Shown here in pieces: positions 18,802 through 30,857 of a stretch of DNA of 64,000 nucleotides (the first letter of the stretch is position 1; each line of letters begins with the position of its first letter). The stretch comes from Dendrophyllia cribrosa (Eukaryota > Cnidaria > Anthozoa > Scleractinia > Dendrophylliidae). The translations under genes and the position numbers were made by a program. The notes beneath the pieces are model-generated. The model saw only the letters and a program-made list of their open reading frames with translations, was not told where the DNA came from and did not search any database. Where the stretch lies: positions 18,896,794 to 18,960,793 of the forward strand of contig JAJLRJ010000013.1 of the NCBI GenBank assembly GCA_024195265.1, read 5' to 3'.

Positions 18802-21300
18802 CTAATTAAATACAAGGGAAGAATTGCTTTTCTCTGTAGCAAGCACAATTGAAAGGTTTACTGTGACAATTCGCAGGAAACATTGGATTTTACCAAAAGA
18901 AATATGTCCGCTTTGATCATTATACTCAATGACGGAACAGTCAGTCTTTCGTGCACGTTCATACATATTAGCTAGAGCTAAATCTCTGCCCATATTTATT
19001 TTCAAATGTGTAAAATATTTCCATGTCTTTGTTATCACAATCAACTTCGAGGTTGTTAGCAATTACATAAACTTGTGCCAGAGTTAGAATGTTATCTACC
19101 TCTGAAGATTGTGCTGCATTTTTGTGAGAAAAAAATCCTTCCTCAATTTTTATGAATGTCCGATTTTTTTTCTCTAGGATAGTCGGTAAGTCTTTTCAAC
19201 AGAGTTTTTGCCTCTTTTGGCAATGTCTTGTCCTGAAGACTTTGTTTAATAAACTCCATTAGCTCATAGCAAAGGCCAAGGGCGCACCCTATTTGTTCTT
19301 TTTCATGGTGAGTTCCATGGACAAGGGGCTTCATAAAAGCATTCATGTGTTCAAATGCAAAACAACTGTAAGCCCAGAGTGGACCCCTTCATGGTACATT
19401 TTGTTGTGTCGTACAGCGTTGCCATTAGTAGAACAAAAACTTGTAACATTGCATCGGCGTCCTGTAAGTCATTTTGATCGATAGAATCGGATGTGAAGAT
19501 TCCTAATGCTCCCACTAGTGATGACCAGTGCATTAGATACAAAGGCTGTAAGGTGGAAAGCATAACATACATACATACATACATATTTATATGCATAACA
19601 GGTGTGGAATAATGTAATAACCAGTTTTTCAGTTCAGTAGGCTAAGCCTTTCAGTGTGCGAATTCAGTTAGTGAACGTGGATGTCTACCATTAATGTCAG
19701 GAGGCTTTAAGGCATGCAAGCAGTCTCTCGGATAGAATATTATTTGTACTTGCAGATCCAATGAAGTATGATCTGTCTTTCTCTTGCAATAAGAGTGTTA
19801 TCGCATACTTGACAAATCCCAGTGAAACACAATGCATCCAGTCAATCAGTTGCAAAAGAAAGCACTGCATCAAATGGATATTTGAGCTTTGCGAAAACTG
19901 AGTGACCTTTAACACCCATGACTGCCTTTTTCTGAGAAGCAGCAGCGGCATAAGATAGCTGATCTTCTTGATTTCTTGGTTCGTTTTCTTGGAATGGCCA
20001 GCAACGGTGTAGATTCAGTATAAAGTCCATATCCTCTTCCCTCACTTTTGCAAAGATAACATGCACATTTTGCGTTGAAGCGCTTCATATTCATCAGTGA
20101 GGTCAGCACGCGCTGGCAAATCTGCCGTGGCAACAAACAGGAGACATCGCACATTGATATGACCTGCAGCGCTATCCTTTATGTCTATTTATTTTTCATG
20201 AAGAGCGTTTAGTTAATGTCCACTAAGGGACCTAAATATGTAACCATATTTGGATCATGTTTGTCACAGTATATATATGCCGGTATGATGTATTTCTTTT
20301 TAAAGCGGTATTCCTTAGGAAGTTCGTTGATCATCAATTAGACTGGCCACAAGTGATCCGCACGAGATGAAGAAAATTTGTTCACGCCATCTGTGTTAAC
20401 TGTCAATGAAACTGTTAAACGTTTCAGTTAAAAATCCACCTGGCAAAAGAAAGTTTTTATAATCCAGTCTATGATAAATGTCATGTATTTTCTGGCCCAC
20501 TGAATTTTTCATTTGTTCTTTTCCTTTTCTAGTAAATGAGTTTGCAAAATTCAGAGTCCTTGAAAAATTCCTCGATTCTTTTTTCAAGATGGAGATCTAA
20601 AAATGTGTTTACTCCTTTGCCTGAGCATTGTGGCGTGTTACAGCCACCATAATTCAATAAGTTCAAACAACTAGCACAGTACCGTATTGCTGTTGGTTCG
20701 ACAGTCCCAAAATAGTGTTTTAGAAAAAGTTTCATTTTATACACTGATGTCTTGATTTGTCCACAACGGTCGCGCAGTAATATTTCAAGGACACGAAGAA
20801 GGTCTTGCCATGCAATTTTACTTAAATTGTATTTTAGGACGAATGAAACAATCCGCACGTAAGCTAATATCTTTGAAATTGAACTTCCCTCAATGAAAGG
20901 TTTATCACGTTTTTCACTCGACAAGTTGTCAGCAATCTAAGATGCTTTTGCAGAAGAACTACAATCCATTTCCTCGTCCTCACTTAGAGAACTCCAGATT
21001 TCCTCGTCCTCGCTGTCACTGTCACTGTTTCTTGCTTCACTCTTTCAGTTGTGCACAAACTTAATGATCCTTCTGAGTATATATACGGCAACATTCTGCT
21101 CGAGGTATCTTCTTCCACCAATTTGCTGGTTTCATGATCAGTGCTCATTTCTCTGTCCTCGTGGCAAATGTTGCGGTAGCTATGATTGTCGTCCAACTCC
21201 GCGTCACTACTTGAATTTGAAAGATCTGCTGCAGTTTCCAGTGTTTTCTCTGAATCATTTTTTCTTGTGTGTTATCTTCTAAGATGCCATGATGGACTTG
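18802..21300 (-). pseudogene. CACTA/EnSpm-type transposase, multiply broken
   Basis: Successive minus-strand frames give a recognisable order. A Cys cluster comes first (RYCASCLNLL...CNTPQCSGKG, about 20700-20600). Then come TVNTDGVNKFSSSRADHLWP (about 20400), INELPKEYRFKKK (20320), MNMKRFNAKCACYLCKSEG (20080), GVKGHSVFAKLKYPFDAVLS (19905), ATDWMHCVSLGFVK (19830), FEHMNAFMKPLVHGTHHE (19350-19300) and a C-terminal FGKIQCFL (about 18890). This series is typical of cnidarian CACTA-like transposases. At least five frameshifts or stops separate the blocks. Low-complexity SD-rich sequence at 20985-21196 may be its N-terminus. Confidence 0.75.
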
Positions 21301-21559
21301 CTTGTTCACTGTATGGGACATATTTTCTCGTTTCTTTATTTGCCGTCTTTCTGTAATAGTAGTTAAGCTGCCTTGATGGTTTCTTCGTTCGGCTCAGGCT
21401 AGCTGAAGTCTCGTCTCTTGTATTCAGTACTACGTTATCAAGTGAAACTGTTTCAGGTGCTTGCTCTCCCGTTTCTCCCCAAGACGATGTGCATTTGACA
21501 TATCATCTCCAACCGCCGTGTCCAACTACACAAACAAGAAAACTCTGCGAGTATTATAA

Positions 21560-22020
21560 TCGGGCTTCCTTCTTCTCTCCTTTTACCTTAAAATTTGAAC
21601 AATTACGTCCCAAATACAAATTTTCAAAATACTCTACTAACTCTTCAAAAGAACTAATTTCAATCAATACACACGGCGTCCCACATAGATCATTCATTCC
21701 TGTACGATGTCTACTATGTGAATCAAACCATCCCTTGTGTCAAAAATAGCGACTGTATAAATTATTATTGTCAAAATAAATGACTTATAATTATAACGTA
21801 ACAACGATTCAAAAGCCTCAAACAAAGGTAAACAACAACTCTCTTCTATTATACCGTCATTTAAATAATGTAAATTGCCATAATAACTTTCACTATACTC
21901 TTATTGAAAGTTAACTCTCCCATACAAACAACATCAGGAACTTCAGTTAACATAAGGCATTCTTTTTGTGTTGAATTAGAAAGATAAGTATGAAAAATTC
22001 CTGCCGAAGAAATTGTTAAG
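21560..22020 (-). pseudogene. Fragment of a multicopy cnidarian mobile-element-associated protein
   Basis: Minus-strand frames, with shifts, give LTEVPDVVCMGELTFNKS, then SYYGNLHYLNDGIIEESCCL, YNYKSFILTI, TVAIF and FDSHSRHRTGMNDLCGT followed by SFEELVEYFENLYLG. The pattern (NYKSxxLTI, TVAIF, FDSHxR..G, GT.V) is one I associate with long repeat-associated proteins of anthozoans with a papain-like or C19/OTU-like fold. The assignment is from memory of the pattern only. Stops and frameshifts are numerous. Confidence 0.4.
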
Positions 22021-23580
22021 AGAAAAAAAATCGTGCACAAGTAAGCATGTGAAAAAAAATTTCAGCATTTTGGTAAAAAAGAAAATTCTTGCAAATAGAG
22101 ATGCTGAAAAAAAAAATCATACTCAGAAGAAATTGCCTAACCCCCCCTCCCCAACACAAAAATTAAACGGTCCGTCTCTTAACCAATATAAATCACAAAC
22201 CACATTATTAAATTCAACAAGTCACCACAACAATAACGTTACTTTTAACACTACATATTCAGTAATGAAATACGAGCCTTTTATAAACAGGTATAAAAAA
22301 TGAGAAACGGCGGGGAAAAACATTACCACGTGGTACCTTTTAGAGTTTCGTACATGCGATCTACACCACATCAAACATAAATCATAGAAGATAATATTTA
22401 ATAAGACTCCAACGTACATATTAAATCCGTTAGTTCTTTCTCCCCTTCTTTCACAAAATACTAATAAGCTTATAACATCTTTAACAAATGCATTGCAAGT
22501 TATCTCAATAAATGCGACTTCACTTTTTCCTGTGTGTAAAATACTAATATAAGCATCCTTGACATGACCTCGGTCAAAGTGATTGTTGACATAAAGATCA
22601 TGTTCTATTTCTCATTTAATTAAATTGAAGTTTTCCAGCCTGCGTCATTCAAAATTAATTTAAATGCTTTTAGCAGCAAATCTTATCACTGAGAGAACAA
22701 TGAACGATAGGAGAAAACCACGTTTCTTTAATGTTCCATGTACAATGTAATTGCTCACCCCAAATTCTCTCTTTTCACGACTGGGAAAATTATTTGCCAA
22801 TGAATTTTTCGAATTGCTTGCCGTTTTGCGTGCAGTGAATTTGGTTAGTGCTCGAGTTTAATAGCCTAAATATACGCATTCTAAAATGCTGAAAATGTCT
22901 CTCTCTGTCACGTTTAATTCTCGCCCAGAGTGCATAGCCGTGAGTTTATGTGTTTAGCTAAAACAACGCATTCTAAAACAATACAGATGTGTTGTCTCTC
23001 TCTGTCACGTTTAATTTTCGCCCAGAATACAGCCTGACAAATGGCTTGTTGCGTTTCACAAATCGGATCAAATCAGTCTCGCTCAATGCAATCATGCTAA
23101 ATGCTAGCGAGATTATCACCGAGACAAGACCGAGAAGAATGGCTCGTTTTAGGCGTAAGCGAGACAAATTCGGTGTCTCGCTTTGTCTCGTTCAATGCAC
23201 GCCGTAACAATCAAGACGATTCACCCTTCATCCTTTCCTCCCATACCGCTATAAACAAATACCCTTTACACAAACAACCTTTTAATCAATTTCTTAGCCT
23301 ACCCACATCCCCATTTACTTCACCTACACCACATATTTTAACTTATCTACTCTCAAATCTCCAAAATCCGGAGGGGGGAGACTTCCATATAAAATTTACA
23401 ATTAGTAGCTCTTAACGATAAAACTTCTTTTCAACCATGCCCATCTAACGAAATTCTTAAAGGACACCCCGTCATTTTCATATGGCGGAACCCCCGGCGT
23501 GTCAATAAGTGACTACGAAACAGCGTCCATTTTATATATCGGGCAGGCTTGGCAAACAAGCCAGCCCGATCAATAATAAT
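22021..23580. other. AT-rich region with a local direct duplication
   Basis: TCTCTCTGTCACGTTTAATT then TCGCCCAGA occurs at about 22899 and again at about 22998. CTCG(C/T)TCAATGCA occurs at about 23073 and 23187. No gene recognised. The open frames on both strands are short and differ in composition from the host exons. Confidence 0.4.
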
Positions 23581-23639
23581 GTAGTTGGACAGCGGTTGGA
23601 GATGATATGTCAAATGCACATCGTATTTGCTATTTCCGT

Positions 23640-24840
23640 AATATATATAGATAGGCCAAGCCTAACAGCGTCGCACTTTGAACAAGCTTAACTAAGGTGA
23701 AACTTAACAAAGGTAAAAGGTCGGAAGCACAAGAATTAAGATTGCCGACCGGGCTATTTTCAATTTTAGCAATTCTCAAAAACAGCTTATTACCCGACCG
23801 TCTGCACAGTACATTTAGACCGTACAAAAGTTCACAAAAACAACTTTTCTATGTCCAGAATAACTAGTACGAATACTTTCCGAATAAAATACAGTTTTTG
23901 TTTGTCAAAAATTGTCCGAGAAACTGATTTGGAAATCAAAATTGCAAAAATACACAAACATAAGCTTATTTGCATAAGGCGACGCGAGTGAAGACAGAAA
24001 ATCTAAGTCTTGTTTTGTTTACATAAAATCGCTTTTTAATCTACGTATTGAATGAACAAAGACATAAAAACGGACAACACAATCTTCTGTCGAAAAATTT
24101 TATTCAAATCTCCATTAATTTATGTTTAAAAGCAAAACACGTACCATCAAGGCATCTAGCGCATCAAGGCAGAGCTGTCGTCGATGAAATTCAAGTCTTC
24201 AAAACTTAAGAGAACAGAAAGGAAAAGTCAATCAAAAATTGATATCAACATAAATTCCTATCGAAAAATGTGATTTATTTTACCTTTAAAGCACTGGACT
24301 GCTTGGAAATTCGTTAAAACTCCGCTTCTTCGGTTCTGAAATCCGTAATAAAAACAAGGCATCTCCCCGCATTGCTCCTGCATTGATAATATGAAGTTCC
24401 TCGAAGCAAGATTTTATCCCTGAAAGCTCTTCTTTTTCCACTAAAGCGGCTTCTGAGTATCCCTTAACTAGTTTCCTTGTCTTGAATAGCAAACCGCGAA
24501 AAACTTCAGGGAAATAACGACTTTAATTCTCCGCTAAACACAACAATCCAACTAAAGTGTTAACCGAGATGACGGCTGTGTAGCCGCGCGAAAAACAAAG
24601 CCTCAAAGATCCCGGATGTTGATGACGTCGTAGGCGCATGTTTTGCGAAGTCATACGCGCCCGCAAGCTAGCCCAAAGCGTACGGCGCGGACGGCTCCTG
24701 CGAGTACCGCACACAACGCGCCCGCGAAATATTCCGCTAGCCATGACCATGAAAAATGACGGGCATGGGTTCTTTGGTTCTCTGGTTCCATGAGTATGGG
24801 GCTGCGCAGCCGGGCCTTCGGCCCAGCGAGTGCTCCGCTA
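23640..24840 (-). repeat. R1 copy 5 (inverse orientation)
   Basis: Near-complete copy. The 3' landmarks (ATAGATAGGCCAAGCCTAAC complement) lie at the left and the 5' GC hairpin (GCCGGGCCTTCGGCCC) at 24805-24825. Satellite sequence ATTAACGTACTAGCGTACGA follows immediately on its 5' side, as for copies 1 and 2. Confidence 0.75.
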
Positions 24841-25889
24841 TTAACGTACTAGCGTACGACTATATCACTAACGTACGATCGTACTATCGTGCTAACTATA
24901 TGGCTTTCGGTAATATCATCGACGCGTATGTCACGGTGTGAAAGAAGGCAATGAAAAATTAAGCTTACGACTGGAACCCCGGCTAATACAATACTCTCGC
25001 AAGAGAATAACGAAGTAACGTTTCCAAAAAGCACGCCCAAACAAACTAGATTGGACAAAACCGCAAATGCATGAGCTCGAAGCTTGTTTGAAAATCGTTA
25101 GAAATTTTGTGCTCGTAATGCTGGGACGTTAGTACGTTCGTACAAGTTAAGTGTCATTGTCTGAGAAAGTGTTCCAGAAGTTGGAAATGGAGGTTAACCG
25201 ATTTTGATGAAACTTGCTGCAGAAGTTGACCTTGGTAGGATATTCCAAAATCCAAAGTGGATTTGTTTTCTGACTTTTAGTTCAGAAGTTTCAGTGGGGG
25301 GGGGGGGGGGGTACCATTTGAGGCCAGTGGATCATGGTAAATCACGTTTTACACGTTTTACAAGGGGTAAGTTTGGAATAGCATAAAAACAAATAAACAA
25401 ATCCTATTGACTAATTAATTGCATGGTGTGTTTCTATTACAAAGGGTCTTTCAAATCATATGTACAGAGAAGGTTCTGGCAGTGTGGCGGCGGCACAAGT
25501 TTTGGCCAAATTTTGAAGAAAAAAACACCATCCAGAATTGCCTAATTTTAAAAGTTCATATTTCTTAACTGCCTAGTTAGCTCAGATTGATACTTATATC
25601 AGGAAATACCTCAATGTTAGTAAAATGAAAATCAATAGAGAAAAAATTGGCCCATTTAACTTTCAGGTGCTTTCAAGACCCATTTCGAAGCACACCGTCA
25701 CCAAATTTGCATATTGTTAAAAGCAATAATTTAATACCCATTCTAGCTCTATTTAGTTTTAAACACTTCAGTTTGCTTTAGTAAATCTAAATCTCTTTAC
25801 GAAACCTGTAATATTCAGTAAATGTGGCAGTAAACACTAGAGCTAAATAATAAATTAAAGTTGTTCAACATGCCTGACTGTCAAGCGGA
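24841..25889. other. Satellite remnant, G-run and unassigned DNA
   Basis: 24841-24905 is a fragment of the 106-bp satellite. A run of about 17 G lies at about 25293-25310. The rest is AT-rich and I recognise nothing in it. Confidence 0.45.
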
Positions 25890-26590
25890 AACGATAGGTC
25901 TTCTTGGGTTGTTGGGCTTGTTGATCTTTGGGAGGAAATAAAATCGGGCTGTACGTGGAGTGGTAACCACAAGATGTCTTTCAGAAGGCGGTAGCTCGCC
26001 TTTGGTAATGAGCTCGCTTGGGATCTGCGTCAAGCTGGCGTTCGTAAAATCTGTTGTCAGAGAGCTGATGATTTGCCTTCTCGATATACAAAGGACGCGA
26101 CCTTAGTCGCGGTCAAACGAGAGAAAATTGCAAAAGTTAAGCAAAGCACTTAAAAGTTAAGGTCGTCATTTTCACTGTTTAAAGTTTAATATATTGCCAA
26201 TACACTGTAAATTTACCAAACGTTTTGAAAGTTTGCTAAAAAAAGTTCTAAGCGTTTAAAAACTGTGAACTGCATAATTGTCGGCGCCATTTTCCAACGG
26301 CATAATATTGATCAGGCGCAAAGAGTTTTGGTCAGTTTTCAACGGAAAAAAGCTTATTATTTTGAAAAAAAATTAAAAGATAGTTACGTCAACTAATTTT
26401 TTTATACATCCTTGCCCATATTTCTATTTAATATTAAATGAAATCCCAATAAATAAAACGAAAAACGCCTCGGACGTTTCACCGCGGTGGAGACGCGACC
26501 AAACAACAATCGCATCGCCCTTGTCCGCCGGTTTGATGACAATATCGTTACGGTGTCTCAAGTCCTTTACGGCCTGTTTCTCGTATTAGA
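25890..26590 (-). pseudogene. Penelope-like reverse transcriptase fragment
   Basis: Two collinear pieces: AVKDLRHRNDIVIKPADKGD then AIVVW (about 26585-26490), and SELITKGELPPSERHLVV then TARFYFLPKINKPNNPRRPI followed by VSA (about 26035-25900). These are the DIVIKPADKG and FYxLPKIHKPxxPxRPIVS motifs of the RT finger region of Penelope-like elements. The ~350 bp between (26130-26480) are unrelated and AT-rich, so the copy is interrupted and 3'-truncated. Confidence 0.75.
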
Positions 26591-27328
26591 AAGATAAGCA
26601 CAGTGAATTGCTCTCTTGAAATTTAGCGAGTTGGCACTGCGACGACAGCGGTCAATATAATGTCAACAGCAGAGAATTTGCCTTCTAGCAGGGTGATATG
26701 CTGCACTATACACGTAACTGAAGAGAGCGACTCGACATAAGCGTAGAAACACGATTTTGCCTGACCTTCAGCTGCTGAATAGCAACTTGCATAAGTCGAT
26801 GGAACAAGAGTTCGTGATTCGGTTCATTCGTGTGCTATGTCGGTCACTTGTCGCGGGATTAAACTTGATCCTAAAACCAACAGGAATGAATCTTTTTCTT
26901 AAGCACCGTCCAATAAAAACGATATGACTTGAGATCTTGGTCTTTTTCGTAGTAGCATCCGCTAACGCAGTAGAGATGGATAGAGCATCCGCTTCCAGAA
27001 AGCGGAGACCGTCTTTCAGGCTGCGGAGTAAATTAGTAACGGTTCTCTTGATGTTTATATAGGCATGGATGAAGTACGGCCCAACGTAAACTACAAAAGC
27101 GTCAACCTCGCGTACTACAAAAGCGTACGGTCTCGCGTGTTAAAATTTGAAACAATTTTGTCTCCAGATTGGTCATATAAAAAAAACTCTCTGATTAAGT
27201 TAGGTCGGGCCTGATGGGAAAATATTTGGCTCGACGCGCGAGGTCCGTACGCCATGACCATCCCTCTCTCCCACTCAGTCAATAAGTGCATACTATTGAC
27301 CAATCAGAGCTCGCGCATTATAAAGAGG
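26591..27328. other. Upstream region of the TPR gene, nothing recognised
   Basis: No coding or repeat signal I can name. The 62-codon minus-strand frame at 27115-27303 has no family resemblance. Confidence 0.4.
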
Positions 27329-27437
27329 TTATTCAGCGTGAAGTTGTGTAATACGACTATGACTGAGTATTTGTTCGAGTCATTTTCCACTTTTCGAGCC
27401 TTTGCCCAGCCGTATTACACAACTTTTCGCTGAATAA
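27329..27437. repeat. 109-bp inverted-repeat element
   Basis: TTATTCAGCG.GAAGTTGTGT then AATACG at the left mirrors CGTATTACACAACTT then CGCTGAATAA at the right. It lies about 175 bp upstream of the TPR start codon, so it could form a hairpin in the promoter region. Confidence 0.8.
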
Positions 27438-27611
27438 ATTTAGTTATTGCATAAACTACGATATACTCGGCTCCTCATTAAAAATTAATTCAATTCTGCT
27501 ATGAAATTTGTCAAGCTTACGGGTGGCACGCCGACTTAATATGCAAAGCTTAAAGTAAAACGTTAAATAGGAACTCTCACCTGAATCATTAATAAGATAA
27601 ATCGTCAAAAC

Positions 27612-28355
27612 ATGGGTTCTAGCATTTGCTCAAAATTTCGAAAGTGGAGAAAAAATCTCTCGAAAAAAAGAACAGTCGAGGAAGAAAATACTGCTTTGAT
27701 AGAAAGCGAAGAAAATGTTAGCGATGAAAAACCTGCAACAGACAAATTAAGGGTGCTTATTCGTCAAGAAGACGATGAAATGAAAGTCGTGCCGTACACT
27801 ACAGTGGATTTAGAGGAGTTAGTAGCTGATCTCGAAACAAAGCTTCAAGAACTTTGGTGCAACAAGCCCGAAAGGGAAAAACTTTGCTTGGACTTGGGAC
27901 ACGCGTACTACAAATTGTGCAAGTTTGAAACTGCCAGGTATTACTACGAGCAATATTTCAATCTTGTGAAACGACAACATTCTTTGCCGCGTTTGCAAAG
28001 AGCTTACTGTAATCTTGGATGTGTGTTCAGAAGGCTCGGAGATTTCGACAAGGCGGCCGAGTTTTTAGAGAGTGGTTTGGCAATTGCTGAGGAGCTTCAA
28101 GATTTAAGATGCCAAGGAAGGCTTTACAATAACCTTGGAAACGTATCCGAAATGCAAAAGGATTTTGAAAGTGCCATTTACTATCACTCACAACGACGGA
28201 AAATGGCTGAAGTGCTGAAAGATGGGGATAGTGAAGCCAAAGCTAGTGCAAGCATTGCTAATGCGCACCACTGTATGGGGAATTTAAGGAAGAGCATTGC
28301 TTATTACGAAAGAGTCATTCTTTGGTTAAAGAGAAAACTAGGTAAGACGAAATAA
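27612..28355 (+). CDS. Four-TPR protein with predicted membrane-anchored N-terminus
   Basis: An intronless 247-residue protein. An N-terminal basic stretch (MGSSICSKFRKWRKN) has Gly2 and Cys6, suiting myristoylation or palmitoylation. An acidic linker covers 23-70. Four TPR units follow at about 88-121, 128-161 (AYCNLGCVFRRLGDFDKAAE), 168-201 (LYNNLGNVSEMQKDFESAIY) and 208-241 (IANAHHCMGNLRKSIAYYE). The spacing resembles the rapsyn/LGN (GPSM2)-type TPR arrays that bind short helical peptides. Its partner cannot be inferred. The ATG at 27612 is preceded by an in-frame stop region and gives the anchored N-terminus. A retrocopy or lineage-specific TPR family member is possible given the single exon. 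Confidence 0.85.
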   Translation: MGSSICSKFRKWRKNLSKKRTVEEENTALIESEENVSDEKPATDKLRVLIRQEDDEMKVVPYTTVDLEELVADLETKLQELWCNKPEREKLCLDLGHAYYKLCKFETARYYYEQYFNLVKRQHSLPRLQRAYCNLGCVFRRLGDFDKAAEFLESGLAIAEELQDLRCQGRLYNNLGNVSEMQKDFESAIYYHSQRRKMAEVLKDGDSEAKASASIANAHHCMGNLRKSIAYYERVILWLKRKLGKTK

Positions 28356-28683
28356 GAAGAGAATAGTTTGTTTGACAGCCTACAACAATGTTTACTGATT
28401 CAATATATTGTTTTCACCTTACGTTATGTGAACATTTTAAAATCTGAACAGCTTATTTTACACAGCCCTTCTTATATCAGGCTCTTCATATTAGCAACAG
28501 TTATCGTCGTGCCATGTTTCATGCCAATATATTACTGACAGTGCTTTGGAGATATAGGTACATGGCGGTGTGGCTGAGCGTCTCCATGTGCGAAACAAAA
28601 ACAAGTATTTTTCACTCAGTTTTCTAAAGTGAGGATGATGCAGAACTGAACAGAAAAATTGTAAAGAAAATTTAGCTGTATTG
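28356..28683. other. 3' flank of the TPR gene
   Basis: AT-rich, non-coding, presumably 3'UTR and spacer; no repeat seen. Confidence 0.5.
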
Positions 28684-29194
28684 GTTCATGCGTCTAGTCT
28701 GTTGTGATTGGTTCATGTGTCTAGTCTGTTGTGATTGGTTAATGCATCTAGTCTGTTGTGATTGGTTCATGCATCTAGTCTGTTGTGTTTGGTTAATGCA
28801 TCTAGTCTGTTGTGATTGGTTCATGCGTCTAGTCTGTTGTCATTGGTTAATGCATCTAGTCTGTTGTGATTGGTTCATGGTCTTGTCTATTGTGATTGGT
28901 TCATGCGTCTAGCCTATTGCGATTATTTCATGCGTCTAGTCTGTTGTGACTGGTTCATGCGTTTAGTCTGTTGTGATTGGTTCATGCATCTAGTCTGTTG
29001 TGATTCGTTCATGCGTCTAGTCTGTTGTGATTGGTCCATGCGTCTAGTCTATTGTGATTGGTTCATTTGTCTAGTCAGTTGTGATTGGGTCATGCGTCTA
29101 GTCTGTTGTGATTGGTTATGTGTCTACTCAGTTGTGATTGGTTCATGCGTCTAGTGTGTTATGATTAGTTCATGCGTTTAGTCTGTTGTGATTG
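28684..29194. repeat. 27-bp minisatellite, 19 units
   Basis: Unit GGTTCATGCGTCTAGTCTG then TTGTGATT, nineteen copies, two of them one base short. Because 27 is a multiple of three, frames stay open and encode an artificial WFMRLVCCD repeat. Each unit carries ATTGG, an inverted CCAAT box. Confidence 0.93.
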
Positions 29195-29626
29195 ACTGTG
29201 GTTTTTATTTTTCTGCTCTCATTGGAAAAGCTATAAAAAGCGCTTTACTTATAGTAATTTTTTTTATTTGCAGCTCAAGTAAAAATGGTAACGAAAAGCA
29301 AATGAAAACCAGGCTTAAGAAAGTTATAGATAAACTTGTTCATTTATAAGACAAATTTTATTCAATTGCAGCTTATCAAGAACGACAGCGGAGCAGGCTG
29401 AGCTTGGTATCTAAGCAACCCACCGAAGATGAACAATGGGTGTAAAAATGTATCGTGAAAAAAGTATAGTTGATGGTACAAGAGAGAGAGACATGGTAAA
29501 CACAATGGAAGATGAAATGTATTGTGAAAATAGTATAGTAGGCAGGGCGAGAACAGTGGGTAACGCAGCCACCTCTTTCCTCTCAACGCCAACAAAATTA
29601 TAGACGGCCGGTTTTTTAAACGACGT
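29195..29626. other. Non-coding spacer
   Basis: Low-complexity tail of the minisatellite, then sequence with no recognised feature. A long minus-strand frame (29362-29835) is Leu/Phe/Tyr-rich and crosses into the next element, so I regard it as spurious. Confidence 0.4.
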
Positions 29627-29630
29627 TTAA

Positions 29631-30853
29631 AGGTGCTATTACACGTAACGATTATTCTTGCAACTTGTCTCGCAAAAAAAATGTTGCCAGTTTTTTTTAT
29701 TGCATTATAAAGACAGAAGTACAAATAACAATTATTATATAAATAGAATGGCCGAAAACAGCCGCGCAATTGCTGTTGGCAATTAAATATCTGGTAGTTC
29801 AACAAAGTGTACAATAAGGTGTTTTGAAATACCAATGGATAGAAAAAGATTAAATTAAATAACTTATATTTATGTCAAATTGCAATCTTTCGTTTACTTA
29901 CACATTTTTTCATAGAGTGACAATCGAAAGAAAGTTACAAAAGGTCACACATAAACGCATATAATATACACACCTTTTTAGAGAGGAAAATACTTCGTCC
30001 ACTTTTTAAAAAAGGTTGCAAGCGTGTTATTCTTGGTGAAAATGTATTTTTCTATTGCCATAATGCCAATTATGATGTCTTGTAAACTGAGTATGTCAAG
30101 TTGTTTTGTTATTGTAAAGTAGTATTGTTCAAAGCTTTTCCAAAACAGATTTGAGAAAGGACAATAAAAAAGGTGGTATGACGTTTCTGGTTCATTTCTG
30201 CAAAACGTACATTTGTCGTGCTCGCTGTATCCAATTTTAAACAATTTCGTATTAGTATGTAGTATAGAATTTAAAATTTTATACTAAAAGGCTTTGACAC
30301 AGTGCTCGATGGCTGTTGTGTGCATGGGGAAGAATGAAACCGAGTTTCAACTCTTTCTCAGATAATAAGTTGAAATCGTGTTTTAGTTTTTGCGCGTTAT
30401 TTAGAAGTTGACGGCTTTTTTTACTAATTATCAATTAGTAGTAGTCTTTTAATTTTGTCTTTGTTAAATCAAAAATGATATTGCCGCACTTAAAAGAAGG
30501 GTTGTTGCAAGTTGCACGCACGATTTTCACGTTTAACACCCCCTCGTGCAACTGAATTTTTTTTAAGATGCACGAAAAGTTGAGTCATTTTCTACTTTCT
30601 CCAACAAATGTCTTGAAGTTGCACAACAAAAATACGTGAATTATGGCTCTTGCAACCTGTATCGCCACACCCTTTAAGTCAACCAATCACAGCCCAGCAT
30701 GGATGTGACGTTTTAATGACGTACGCCTTAAAAATCTCTTTTTTTTGTCGAGATAAGTTTCATGGCAATTGTAATGTGTAATGTTGTATGTGCAACTTGC
30801 AACAATTTTTTGCAAGGCAAGTTGTACGTAAAATTGTTACGTGTAACAGCACC
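29631..30853. mobile_element. ~1.2-kb TTAA-flanked element with terminal inverted repeats
   Basis: TTAA at 29627-29630 and 30854-30857 flank inverted termini AGGTGCTATTACACGTAAC / GTTACGTGTAACAGCACCT, followed by further subterminal matches (TTGCAACTTG). The interior holds a LINE fragment (29978-30370), so this is non-autonomous or was invaded. The TTAA target fits piggyBac or Kolobok mobilisation. Confidence 0.75.
29978..30370 (-). pseudogene. LINE reverse-transcriptase C-terminal (zf-RVT) fragment
   Basis: One frame with a single stop reads AIEHCVKAF*YKILNSILH, then TNTKLFKIGYSEHDKCTFCR and NEPETSYHLFYCPFSNLFW. The CxFC...H..FxCp..FW pattern is the zinc-binding end of non-LTR retrotransposon polymerases. 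The upstream RT core is absent: a 5'-truncated copy. Confidence 0.75.
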
Positions 30854-30857
30854 TTAA

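Larger units (their letters stand above)
21484..23625. repeat. ~2.1-kb block bounded by an inverted ~45-bp repeat
   Basis: CGATGTGCATTTGACATATC then ATCTCCAACC at 21484-21530 is mirrored at 23580-23625. Between them are a broken gene fragment (21560-22020), AT-rich sequence with A- and C-runs, and a short direct duplication at about 22900-23030. It may be a decayed transposon or two copies of one repeat in opposite orientation. Confidence 0.5.

Noticed and set aside
28688..29154. Two Cys/Trp-rich open frames of 74 and 94 codons
   Set aside because: They are translations of the 27-bp minisatellite, whose length is a multiple of three; composition and repeat explain them fully.
29362..29835. 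157-codon minus-strand frame
   Set aside because: Spans the inverted-repeat terminus at 29631 and is low-complexity Leu/Tyr/Phe-rich; not a plausible exon.
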